A stretch of DNA of 64,000 bases, taken from NCBI RefSeq assembly GCF_026340095.1, contig NZ_JAPEPO010000001.1, positions 7,894,501 to 7,958,500 on the forward strand, read 5' to 3'. Position numbers and translations under genes: made by a program. Source of the DNA: Streptomyces sp. NBC_01446 (GTDB taxonomy: Bacteria > Actinomycetota > Actinomycetes > Streptomycetales > Streptomycetaceae). This document shows positions 57,681 to 64,000 of the stretch, one piece after another. The notes below the pieces were generated by a model, which was not told the origin of the DNA, searched no databases, and saw only the letters and a program-made list of their open reading frames with translations. Within the stretch, counting starts at the first letter, position 1, and every line of letters starts with the position of its first letter.

Positions 57681-58376
57681 TCAGGCCAGCTTCTTGAGGA
57701 GCTCGGCCGCCAGCGGGGCGGAGGAGGACGGGTTCTGGCCGGTGACCAGGTTGCGGTCGACGACGGTCTTCGGGGCCCACGGCTCGCCCTCCTGGAAGTC
57801 CACGCCCGCGTTGACGAGGCGGTCCTGGAGCAGCCACTTCGCCTTGTCGGCGAAGCCGGCCTGGGTCTCCTCGGTGTTGGTGAAGCCGGTCACCTTGTAC
57901 CCGGCGAAGGCGTTGGTGCCGTCACTCTTGATCGCGGCGAGCATGGCGGCCGGGGCGTGGCAGACGATGCCAAGCGGCTTGCCCGTCTCCAGGGCGAGGG
58001 TGAGGAGCCTGCCCGAGTCGGCGTCGGCGGAGAGGTCCTCCATGGGGCCGTGGCCGCCGGGGTAGAAGACCGCCGCGTAGTCGTCGAGGTTCACGTCCTC
58101 CAGCTTGACCGGGTGCTGGAGTTCGGCGAAGGAGGCGAGGGCCGCCGCCACCTGGTCCGCGCCCGCCTGGCCGCCGTTGAACTCGGGTGCGAGGGAGCCC
58201 TTGTCCACGGTCGGGACGACGCCGCCGGGCGTGGCCACGACGATGTCGTGGCCCGCGGCCTTGAGGGCCTCGTACGGGGCGACGGCCTCCTCGGCCCAGA
58301 AGCCGGTGGGGTGCAGGGTGCCGTCGGCCAGCGTCCAGTGGGTGGCGCCGGTGACTACGAAAAGGATCTTCGACAT
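57681..58376 (-). CDS. DJ-1/PfpI-family protein (Hsp31-like type 1 glutamine-amidotransferase fold)
   Basis: A 231-aa protein: TGFWAEEAVAPYEALKAAGH carries the first conserved Glu, FYPGGHGPMEDL the oxyanion loop and GIVCHAPAAML the nucleophilic Cys. Relatives are glyoxalase III/deglycase-type detoxifiers or chaperones handling reactive aldehydes. The aldehyde dehydrogenase gene further down the broken operon supports a role in aldehyde stress. It diverges from the LysR gene, which probably regulates it. Confidence 0.88.
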   Translation of the reverse strand: MSKILFVVTGATHWTLADGTLHPTGFWAEEAVAPYEALKAAGHDIVVATPGGVVPTVDKGSLAPEFNGGQAGADQVAAALASFAELQHPVKLEDVNLDDYAAVFYPGGHGPMEDLSADADSGRLLTLALETGKPLGIVCHAPAAMLAAIKSDGTNAFAGYKVTGFTNTEETQAGFADKAKWLLQDRLVNAGVDFQEGEPWAPKTVVDRNLVTGQNPSSSAPLAAELLKKLA

Positions 58377-58525
58377 GGTGAGTGCTCCGAGGGTGCGGGC
58401 CCGCGGGCCCGGAGGACGGGTTCGGATCGCGGAACCTCTGATGCTCTGTGCCCAGATCGTCAGTGTGTGGCGATGGCACCGACCGTAGGGCGGGTCTCCC
58501 ATAGGAATCCAATAGGGTGGCCAAT

Positions 58526-59485
58526 ATGAGAAATAGGGATTCGAATGGGTCTCCGGGAATAGGCCGGACGGCGCACCCGGGCCCGCTGGACCTGAATCTG
58601 CTGCGCACCTTCCTGGCGGTGTACCGGTCGGGTTCCTTCACCGCGGCCGCGCGACTGCTCGGCCTGTCGCAGCCGACCGTCACCACACAGATCCGCGCGC
58701 TGGAGCGGCAGCTGGACCGCGAACTCTTCGAGCGGCTGCCGCGCGGCGTCGCTCCCGCCCCCTTCGCGGACGAGCTCGCGTCCCGCGTGGTCGACCCGCT
58801 CGACGCACTCTCGGCCGTCGCCGGACAGGGCGGCCCCGGCACGGACGCCGCGGCCGAGCCTGTCCATCTGGCGGGACCGGCCGAGATGCTGTGCCACTGC
58901 GTCCTGCCGGCGCTGGCGCCCCTGATCGAGAAGGGGGTGCGGCTGCGCGTCACCACCGGACTGACCGACCCGCTCCTGGAGGAGCTGCGCACCGGCCGGC
59001 ACGACCTCGTCATCGCCACCGCCCGGCCCCGCGGCCGCAACCTGACGTCGGTGCCTCTCGCGGACGAGGAGTTCGTCCTGGTCGCCGCCCCGACCTGGGC
59101 GGACCGTATCGGCGGCCCGAATCGGATCGCCGCCGACGGACCGGGGATGCTGCACACCGTCCCGCTCATCACGTACGCGGAGGAACTCCCGATCGTCCGC
59201 CGGTACTGGCATCACGTCTTCGGCAGGCGCCTGACCTGCAAGGCCGCCGTCACCGTGCCCGACCTGCGCGGTGTCGTGTCCGCCGTGGCGGCCGGGGCCG
59301 GATTCAGCGTGCTGCCCCGCTATCTGTGCCGCGAGCTGCTCGCGGCGGGTGCGCTCATCCTCCTCCACGACCCGGAGGACCCGCCGATCAACACCGGTTA
59401 CGTCGTCCAGCGCCCCGGAACGCCTGACAACCCGCACATCGCCCTCGTCCGTGACCAGCTCCTGGAGGCCGGCCGGGGCTGGTAG
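58526..59485 (+). CDS. LysR-family transcriptional regulator
   Basis: A 319-aa LysR protein: HTH LLRTFLAVYRSGSFTAAARL and LGLSQPTVTTQIRALERQLD (about 20-60), then the co-inducer-binding domain (VRLRVTTGLTDPLLEELRTG, GFSVLPRYLCRELL). It is divergent from the DJ-1 operon, the classic LysR arrangement. The promoter region has GAATCC and GGATTC in inverted orientation and AATAGGG twice around the start. AGGG 8 nt before ATG 58526 supports this start; GTG 58517 is an alternative. Confidence 0.9.
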   Translation: MRNRDSNGSPGIGRTAHPGPLDLNLLRTFLAVYRSGSFTAAARLLGLSQPTVTTQIRALERQLDRELFERLPRGVAPAPFADELASRVVDPLDALSAVAGQGGPGTDAAAEPVHLAGPAEMLCHCVLPALAPLIEKGVRLRVTTGLTDPLLEELRTGRHDLVIATARPRGRNLTSVPLADEEFVLVAAPTWADRIGGPNRIAADGPGMLHTVPLITYAEELPIVRRYWHHVFGRRLTCKAAVTVPDLRGVVSAVAAGAGFSVLPRYLCRELLAAGALILLHDPEDPPINTGYVVQRPGTPDNPHIALVRDQLLEAGRGW

Positions 59486-59515
59486 CCCTGGCCGGCCTCC
59501 ACGCCGTGGCGGCGG

Positions 59516-59908
59516 CTACGCGCCCGCGGCCTCCTGCCGGATGCGCTCGAACTGCGCCCCCATGGCCTCGGAGAGTGCCTCGGCGCCGGACAGCGGGCGG
59601 ACCATGACCGTGAAGTCGTCGATGAGCCCGTCCTCGTCGAGGTGGATGAAGTCGCAGCCGTTGACCTCGCGGTCGCCGACGCGGGCGACGAAGACCAGGG
59701 CGTGGTCGCGGCCGTCGGCGCTGTTGATCTCCCGTACGTAGCGGAAGTCCTCGAAGACCCGCATGACGCCCCGCAGGATCGCGGCGGTGATCGCCTTGCC
59801 CGGGTACGGGTGGAAGGCGACCGGGCTGGTGAACACGACGTTCTCGGCGAGGAGCGCCTCGACGGCGTCGGGGTCGTTCGCTCCCACGGCCTTGCGGAAT
59901 GCCTGCAT
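59516..59908 (-). CDS. SnoaL-like (NTF2-fold) protein
   Basis: A 130-aa single-domain protein: FRKAVGANDPDAVEALLAEN, VVFTSPVAFHPYPGKAITAA and CDFIHLDEDGLIDDFTVMVR are the helix and sheet blocks of SnoaL-like proteins. These act as cyclases, isomerases or small-molecule binders; no pathway is visible here. It is divergent from the PadR gene and may be its target. Confidence 0.82.
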   Translation of the reverse strand: MQAFRKAVGANDPDAVEALLAENVVFTSPVAFHPYPGKAITAAILRGVMRVFEDFRYVREINSADGRDHALVFVARVGDREVNGCDFIHLDEDGLIDDFTVMVRPLSGAEALSEAMGAQFERIRQEAAGA

Positions 59909-59923
59909 GCGCGCGCTCCATAG

Positions 59924-59935
59924 TCAATTTGTTGA
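59924..59935. promoter_or_regulatory. Candidate operator between the SnoaL-like and padR genes
   Basis: TCAA-TTTG-TTGA is a short perfect-arm dyad in the AT-rich part of the 71-bp divergent spacer, a plausible PadR binding site. Confidence 0.4.
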
Positions 59936-59979
59936 ATAGGTGCGGCCGAGATTAATCGTGCCGGTGTTAGCGTGTCCAG

Positions 59980-60549
59980 ATGTCTCTGAAGCACGCGGTC
60001 CTCGCGGCTCTCCTGGAGGGCGAGGCGTCGGGGTACGACCTGGCCAAGGTGTTCGACGTGGCGGTGGCCAACTTCTGGTCCGCGACCCCGCAGCAGCTCT
60101 ACCGTGAACTGGAGCGCCTCGCCGGGGACGGCCTGGTCGAGGCGCGGGTCGTGCCGCAGGAACGCAGGCCGAACAAGCGGATGTTCACGCTCACCGACGC
60201 GGGACGCGCCGCCCTGGACGACTTCGCCCTCGCCCCGCCGAGGCCCACCGCCATCCGCGACGAACTCATGGTCAAGATCCAGGCCTCGGACGGCGCGGAC
60301 CCCGACGCCGTGCGCGCGCTGGTCGAGGAGCGCATGGGGTGGGCGCGCGGCAAACTGGCCCGCTACGAACGCCTTCGGGAGCGGCTCCTCGACGGGCGCG
60401 ACGAGGACACTTACCTGCGCGACGCCGAACGCATCGGCCCGTACCTGACGTTGATGCGCGGCCGCTCCTTCGAGGAGGAGAACATCCGGTGGGGCGAGCG
60501 CGTCCTGGACATCCTGGCGCGGCGCACCTCACACGCCGGCCGGTCCTGA
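59980..60549 (+). CDS. PadR-family transcriptional regulator
   Basis: A 189-aa regulator: the winged helix KHAVLAALLEGEASGYDLAK, FWSATPQQLYRELERLAGDG and a C-terminal four-helix dimerisation domain (GWARGKLARYERLRERLL). PadR proteins sense phenolics or drugs and usually repress a neighbour. The divergent SnoaL-like gene is the nearest candidate. The start codon has no clear ribosome site. Confidence 0.9.
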   Translation: MSLKHAVLAALLEGEASGYDLAKVFDVAVANFWSATPQQLYRELERLAGDGLVEARVVPQERRPNKRMFTLTDAGRAALDDFALAPPRPTAIRDELMVKIQASDGADPDAVRALVEERMGWARGKLARYERLRERLLDGRDEDTYLRDAERIGPYLTLMRGRSFEEENIRWGERVLDILARRTSHAGRS

Positions 60550-60571
60550 ACTCCCGTACGGACGTAGGTGG

Positions 60572-61171
60572 CTACCGCAGGCGCATGTAGGTGTGCGCCG
60601 GATCGTCGGGCGCGGTGTGCGGGTCGCCGTCGACCACCACGTCGGCCCGCTCCCGTGTCCCGTCCTGGGCGAAGTGCTCGTCCTCCGCGGCCATCCACGT
60701 ACGCCACAGCGGCAGCGCGTCCTCACCGTCGCGGGTAAGGCCTCTGCGCAGCCGCACCGCGCGTCCCGTCTCGACCCACACGGCGCAGGCGAGACGGTCG
60801 GCGACGGCCCGGCGTGCCGTCGACACACCTTCGAGGACGAGGGTGTGGCCGACGGGAACGTCATGCCACTCGGCGAGTTCGCGCCGAACCCAGTCGTAGC
60901 GCTGGAACCGGCCGGCCACCCCACTTCCCAGCGGCTGGAGAACCTGCTCCTCGAGGCGGGGCCACCAGCCCAACGGGTCGTCCCACGAGGCGAAGTCGTC
61001 CGTGTGCACGATCCGCGCGCTGCCGAGTGCCCCGGCCAGGCGCTCGGCGAACGTGCTCTTGCCCGCCCCCGACGGGCCGTCCACGGCGACGAGCCTGACC
61101 GGTCCGCACCGCGGCGCCGCCGCCCTGATGCGGGACGCCAGTGCGGTGTATGTCTCAGGGGCGGGTTCCAT
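60572..61171 (-). CDS. Uridine-kinase-like P-loop NTPase
   Basis: A 199-aa kinase-like protein: Walker A DGPSGAGKSTFAERL (about 33-47), HTDDFASWDDPLGWWPRLEE resembling the uridine-kinase substrate loop, and a base-recognition Asp/Arg region (VEGV-like LVLEGVSTARRAV). It probably phosphorylates a nucleoside or similar small molecule. It is 22 bp from the convergent PadR gene. Confidence 0.8.
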   Translation of the reverse strand: MEPAPETYTALASRIRAAAPRCGPVRLVAVDGPSGAGKSTFAERLAGALGSARIVHTDDFASWDDPLGWWPRLEEQVLQPLGSGVAGRFQRYDWVRRELAEWHDVPVGHTLVLEGVSTARRAVADRLACAVWVETGRAVRLRRGLTRDGEDALPLWRTWMAAEDEHFAQDGTRERADVVVDGDPHTAPDDPAHTYMRLR

Positions 61172-61217
61172 GAGGGCGCACAATAGCGGTGGTTGTGCGG
61201 TGCCGGGTCCGGATATC

Positions 61218-61847
61218 TCAGGCGTTCGCAGGAGCGTCCTTCTTGTCGGTGCCCTCAGTGGTGGCCGCCGCGGCCGGAAGAGCGGTGTAGAACACGGACT
61301 TGTTCTGCTTGGTGCGCTCGGCCTGGCCCCGGGCGACGAGGGACTCGAGGGTGTTGCGTACGACCGTGCCACCGGCATTGCGCTCCGGGTGGGACTCGGC
61401 GAGCGTCGTCGTGACCTCGGCTGCCGAACGCGGCTCGGTGCTCGTGGTGATGAGGTTCAGGACCAGTTCCCGCAGAGTGGGGGAGCCGGGGGTGCGGGGC
61501 TGTGCGGCGGTGGGTGCCTTCTTCGCGGCGGGCTTCTTGCCGGCCTCCTTCTTCGCGCGCTGCTTGGGTGCCGCGCTCTCGCCCTTCGGCTTGCGTGCCT
61601 TGGGGAGTTCGACGGGAGACTCCGCCTTCGGTGCGACCGGCGCCTCCTCGGCCACCGGGGCCGCGCCCGGTCCTGTGAGTGCGTCGCGCATCCCCGCCAG
61701 GAGGGTGCGGTCGTGGTCCAGCGTCTGGAGCTGCTCCTGAAGTGCGGCCAACTCGGCGGTGACGCGTTCCTGTTCCTTGGCGTTGCGCTCGAGGTCGGCC
61801 TCCACCTGGGCGGAGTACTGGGACTTGAGCGTGTTGCTGTCCGACAT
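61218..61847 (-). CDS. Coiled-coil protein with Lys/Ala linker and winged-helix C-terminus
   Basis: A 209-aa protein. Residues 8-55 form a coiled coil (VEADLERNAKEQERVTAELA and on), residues 60-120 are a Pro/Lys/Ala-rich basic linker resembling histone-like tails, and residues 125-190 resemble a winged helix (TLRELVLNLITTSTEPRSAA, VVRNTLESLVARGQAERTKQ). It may be a DNA-binding architectural or regulatory protein; I do not recognise a named family. Confidence 0.65.
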   Translation of the reverse strand: MSDSNTLKSQYSAQVEADLERNAKEQERVTAELAALQEQLQTLDHDRTLLAGMRDALTGPGAAPVAEEAPVAPKAESPVELPKARKPKGESAAPKQRAKKEAGKKPAAKKAPTAAQPRTPGSPTLRELVLNLITTSTEPRSAAEVTTTLAESHPERNAGGTVVRNTLESLVARGQAERTKQNKSVFYTALPAAAATTEGTDKKDAPANA

Positions 61848-62194
61848 GACTGCCCGCTTCCTATGGCTGTGGGGCTGTGTGTTGGTGCCGAAGGGTACTC
61901 ACACCACACACACTTGTGCACGGTCCTTCGGCGCATTGCCCCTGCGCAGTGTCGGTGGGGTGGCACCATGCAGGGCCGTGCGGGGCGCTGTGGGCACCAT
62001 GGGAACGGCGTGTGGAACACCCTTACGTGGGGTGCCGGTTGGGTGCGTCGGGTGGACGTGACGGCCGTGTCGACGACGTCGGCGGTGACATTTGTACCGG
62101 CCGGGCGACGACATCTCGCTCTGCCGGGTCCCATCCGCCACCTGACATGCTGAGGTCCGCCGCCGCGGAGGCGGCGTCGAGACCGGCGGAGGTC
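61848..62194. other. 347-bp intergenic region
   Basis: No credible gene. It contains GCCGAAGG and its complement CCTTCGGC about 40 bp apart (near 61885 and 61925), alternating CACA/TGTG tracts, and GGCACCATG twice (near 61960 and 62003). It probably holds the divergent promoters of the coiled-coil and YceI genes. Confidence 0.4.
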
Positions 62195-62719
62195 ATGGTG
62201 GCATCGCGAGTGGGAGAACAGCCTGTGCCGGAGAGCGGCACGTACGAGATCGATCCGGTGGCATCGAGCGTGAGCTTCCGTATGCGCACGGTCTTCGGGC
62301 TGTTCCCGGTGCGGGGGAGCTTCCGGATCACGCGGGGACGGATCGACGTGGCCGGACCTGTCGAGAAGTCCACGGTGGACGTGAGGATCGGAGCGGACAC
62401 GTTCGAGTCGGGTGTGGCGCGCCGCGACGAACACGTCCGGTCGGCCGACTACCTCGACGTGGCCACCCATCCCGAGTTCGCGTTCCGTGGTGACGGCGTC
62501 GTGGTCGGTTCCGACGGGACGGTCCTGACGGGGGAGTTGACCGTCCTCGGTGTCAGCCGGCCGGTCGACGTCACCGTCGAGAGCGTGACGGTCGAGGGCC
62601 GTGGTCTGACGGTCGTGGCGTCGACCGTCGTGGACCGCTACGCGTTCGGTGTGACCGCCGCGAAGGGCATGACCGGCCGTCGGCTGACCGTGCGCCTGGA
62701 CATCAGGGCGACGCGTTGA
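62195..62719 (+). CDS. YceI-family lipid-binding-like protein
   Basis: A 174-aa YceI beta-barrel: GTYEIDPVASSVSFRMRTVF near the start, VRGSFRITRGRIDVAGPVEK, RRDEHVRSADYLDVATHPEF and GELTVLGVSRPVDVTVE are the canonical blocks. Relatives bind isoprenoid chains. There is no signal peptide, so it is probably cytoplasmic. GGAGG fits GTG 62198 best; ATG 62195 and ATG 62148 are in-frame alternatives. Confidence 0.87.
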   Translation: MVASRVGEQPVPESGTYEIDPVASSVSFRMRTVFGLFPVRGSFRITRGRIDVAGPVEKSTVDVRIGADTFESGVARRDEHVRSADYLDVATHPEFAFRGDGVVVGSDGTVLTGELTVLGVSRPVDVTVESVTVEGRGLTVVASTVVDRYAFGVTAAKGMTGRRLTVRLDIRATR

Positions 62720-62743
62720 CCTGCCGCGACAGCTGGTGAGGGG

Positions 62744-63448
62744 TCACGGAGCGTCGGTGGTGGACGGCCTCGGTGTGTGCGGCATCCCGTTGATCAGTAC
62801 CCGCAGGCCCCAGCCGAGGCGGGCCTCTCCCGGCCCGGACAGCAGGTCGTCACCCAGCGCCGCGAGGCGCGGGTGGGTCGTCGCGGACACGTCGCGCAGC
62901 ACGGTGTTCAGCGCGTCCCAGTCGCCCTGGGTGTCCTCGTCCCGGTCACGGGTGGACTGCTCGGCCGCGGTCGAAGTGGCGTACTGCAGAAGGGCGTCCA
63001 CGCCCCACGCGGCCTGCGCGTCCGGGATGCCGCCCTCGGAGAGCAGCGCGAGGAGGGCTTCGAGCAGGTCGAGGTAGTGCTCGCCGGAAGGCATCGCCAC
63101 CAGCGCCGACCGGGCGAGGCTCGGATGCTCGAACAACACCGCGGTGTACGAGGACAGGATCCGCACGAGACGGTCCTGCCAGTCACCCGGAGTGGTGGCG
63201 GGGGAGAGGTCGACCGCGCCGAGCAGCTCGTCCAGGATGGCCGCGTGCAGCTCGGCGGTGTTGCGCACGTACACGTAGAGCGAGGCCGGGCCCGTGTCGA
63301 GTTCCTGCGCCAGGCGGCGCATGGTGACGCGCTTGAGGCCTTCGTCGCGCATGATCGCGACCGCGGTCGCGACGATGCCGTCCCGGGTCAGGGCGGGCTT
63401 GGCCGGACGCTCTCGGCGGCTGCGGGGTGCTGCGGGCTGGGGGGACAC
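62744..63448 (-). CDS. TetR-family regulator (TetR_C_1 type)
   Basis: A 234-aa repressor: HTH TRDGIVATAVAIMRDEGLKR and LAQELDTGPASLYVYVRNTA (about 20-70), then a C-terminal domain like that of tetracycline repressors (GDWQDRLVRILSSYTAVLFE). The GTG start at 63448 lies 6 nt after TACGGT, with TTGTTC 18 nt further up, so the message may be leaderless. A perfect dyad overlaps that promoter. The TetX-like monooxygenase gene immediately upstream on the same strand is the likely partner. Confidence 0.88.
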   Translation of the reverse strand: MSPQPAAPRSRRERPAKPALTRDGIVATAVAIMRDEGLKRVTMRRLAQELDTGPASLYVYVRNTAELHAAILDELLGAVDLSPATTPGDWQDRLVRILSSYTAVLFEHPSLARSALVAMPSGEHYLDLLEALLALLSEGGIPDAQAAWGVDALLQYATSTAAEQSTRDRDEDTQGDWDALNTVLRDVSATTHPRLAALGDDLLSGPGEARLGWGLRVLINGMPHTPRPSTTDAP

Positions 63449-63469
63449 GGGCTCACCGTAACGAGCGGG

Positions 63470-63497
63470 GTTCGTGACGAACAAGTTCGTCACGAAC
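63470..63497. promoter_or_regulatory. Perfect TetR operator dyad
   Basis: GTTCGTGACGAAC and its exact reverse complement are separated by AA. The site covers the candidate -35 of the tetR promoter and the last codons of the monooxygenase gene. Each arm is itself nearly symmetric (GTTCGT/ACGAAC), so it may bind two dimers. Confidence 0.75.
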
Positions 63498-64000
63498 CCG
63501 TTCCCGCGGCTTCCGCCTCCTCGCGGAAGGACGCGAACATGTCGAGCAGGCCCTGCGGGGCGTCGGGGTGGAAGATGACGTCGAGGTTGTCGGCGGAACC
63601 GGCCGCGGCGTGCTCGCCGCGGGGGAAGAGCGCCTCCTCGTAGACGGTGAGGGCCTTCTCGGTCTCGCCGGGGTGCGCCAGGATCGCGGCGGCCAGCTCG
63701 GCGCCGTCGAGCATCGCCAGGTTGGCGCCCTCGCCGGCGAACGGCGACATCAGGTGGGCGGCGTCGCCGAGCAGGGTCACACCAGGGACCCGGTCCCACC
63801 GGTGTCCGACGGGCAGGGCGTGGATGGGTCGCGGGACGAGCGCGCCGTCGGCGTCGGCGACGAGTCCGCGCAGCGCCTCGTCCCAGCCGTCGAAGGAGGT
63901 GAGGATACGGGCCTTGGCCGCCGCGGTGTCGGTGAAGTCGATGCCGCCGGTGGTGAACCAGTCGGCGGGAACCCTCAGCGCGCAGTAGACGTGCAGGCGG
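63490..64000 (-). CDS. TetX-like FAD-dependent monooxygenase (C-terminal part; 5' end outside window)
   Basis: The last 169 codons of a class A flavin monooxygenase. The second FAD motif VTLLGDAAHLMSPFAGEGAN is diagnostic and very like TetX-type enzymes, followed by LAMLDGAELAAAILAHPGET. Upstream, RLHVYCALRVPADWF and RPIHALPVGHRWDRVPG belong to the substrate domain. Such enzymes hydroxylate aromatic or polyketide substrates, sometimes antibiotics. Together with the TetR gene this suggests an inducible detoxification or tailoring function. The gene continues beyond the window. Confidence 0.88.
   Translation of the reverse strand, partial: RLHVYCALRVPADWFTTGGIDFTDTAAAKARILTSFDGWDEALRGLVADADGALVPRPIHALPVGHRWDRVPGVTLLGDAAHLMSPFAGEGANLAMLDGAELAAAILAHPGETEKALTVYEEALFPRGEHAAAGSADNLDVIFHPDAPQGLLDMFASFREEAEAAGTGS

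Noticed and set aside
1..64000. tRNA, rRNA, prophage or integrative-element attachment sites
   Set aside because: I looked for cloverleaf-type sequences, integrase and phage structural motifs and found none I could support.

Overview
The window is a 64 kb piece of a Streptomyces-type actinomycete chromosome. The evidence is very high GC, many GTG/TTG starts with GGAGG-type ribosome sites, 4-nt ATGA/GTGA overlaps, and marker families such as DUF5709, DUF574 methyltransferases, LAXTG sortase substrates, SpoIIE-type phosphatases and DyP-encapsulin. I saw no rRNA, tRNA, CRISPR array or phage module. It reads as ordinary accessory chromosome interrupted by three IS200/IS605-superfamily (TnpB) elements.

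Layout. 1-9.8 kb: two DHA2-type MFS exporters (the second with a TetR gene upstream), a TnpB-only element, an F420-type nitroreductase, a SpoIIE phosphatase, a DUF4232 secreted protein, a PNPOx-fold protein and an SDR. 10-16 kb: a caspase-fold-like protein that appears to lack both catalytic residues, DUF5709, a DyP peroxidase with its encapsulin shell, and PspAB/HtpX envelope-stress genes. 16-22.6 kb: NUDIX, then a ROK repressor divergent from a sugar ABC operon (two permeases, lipoprotein, Gfo/Idh/MocA dehydrogenase, no own ATPase). 22.7-24.2 kb: a sortase substrate, a 2H phosphoesterase and a zinc-ribbon protein.

24.5-27.1 kb holds what I consider the most unusual locus: a 28-codon peptide gene ending TNCPS, a 15-bp terminator-like hairpin, a PaaK-like adenylate-forming ligase, and, translationally coupled to it, a polytopic protein with the YD / GxGD / PA(L) signature of presenilin-type intramembrane aspartyl proteases. 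It looks like a peptide-maturation or pheromone cassette.

27.3-32.2 kb: polar amino-acid ABC system, M20 peptidase and RpiR regulator. 32.4-34.7 kb: a secreted modular protein and a DUF574 methyltransferase. 34.77-37.12 kb: a small membrane-protein gene split by an IS605-type element whose tnpA is dead but whose tnpB is intact. 37.2-41.5 kb: a GntR-controlled catabolic operon (MFS, arylmalonate-decarboxylase-like enzyme fused to GAF, polysaccharide-deacetylase-fold amidohydrolase). 41.5-54 kb: alpha/beta hydrolase, GPP34, flavin disulfide reductase/XRE-cupin pair, GNAT, secreted protein, a lone hemC-like gene, serine hydrolase/MFS pair, a CysRS-like degenerate paralog and an IorAB-type molybdenum hydroxylase. 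54.1-58.4 kb: aldehyde dehydrogenase, a TetR gene split by a second IS605-type element, and a DJ-1/PfpI protein. 58.5-64 kb: LysR, SnoaL-like/PadR pair, uridine-kinase-like protein, coiled-coil protein, YceI, and a TetR gene next to a TetX-like flavin monooxygenase that runs off the end.

Comparing the two related IS copies gives their exact ends. Precise removal of each rejoins the interrupted gene in frame at the junction, which supports both the boundaries and the pseudogene calls. All calls come from reading the sequence; no database search was run.
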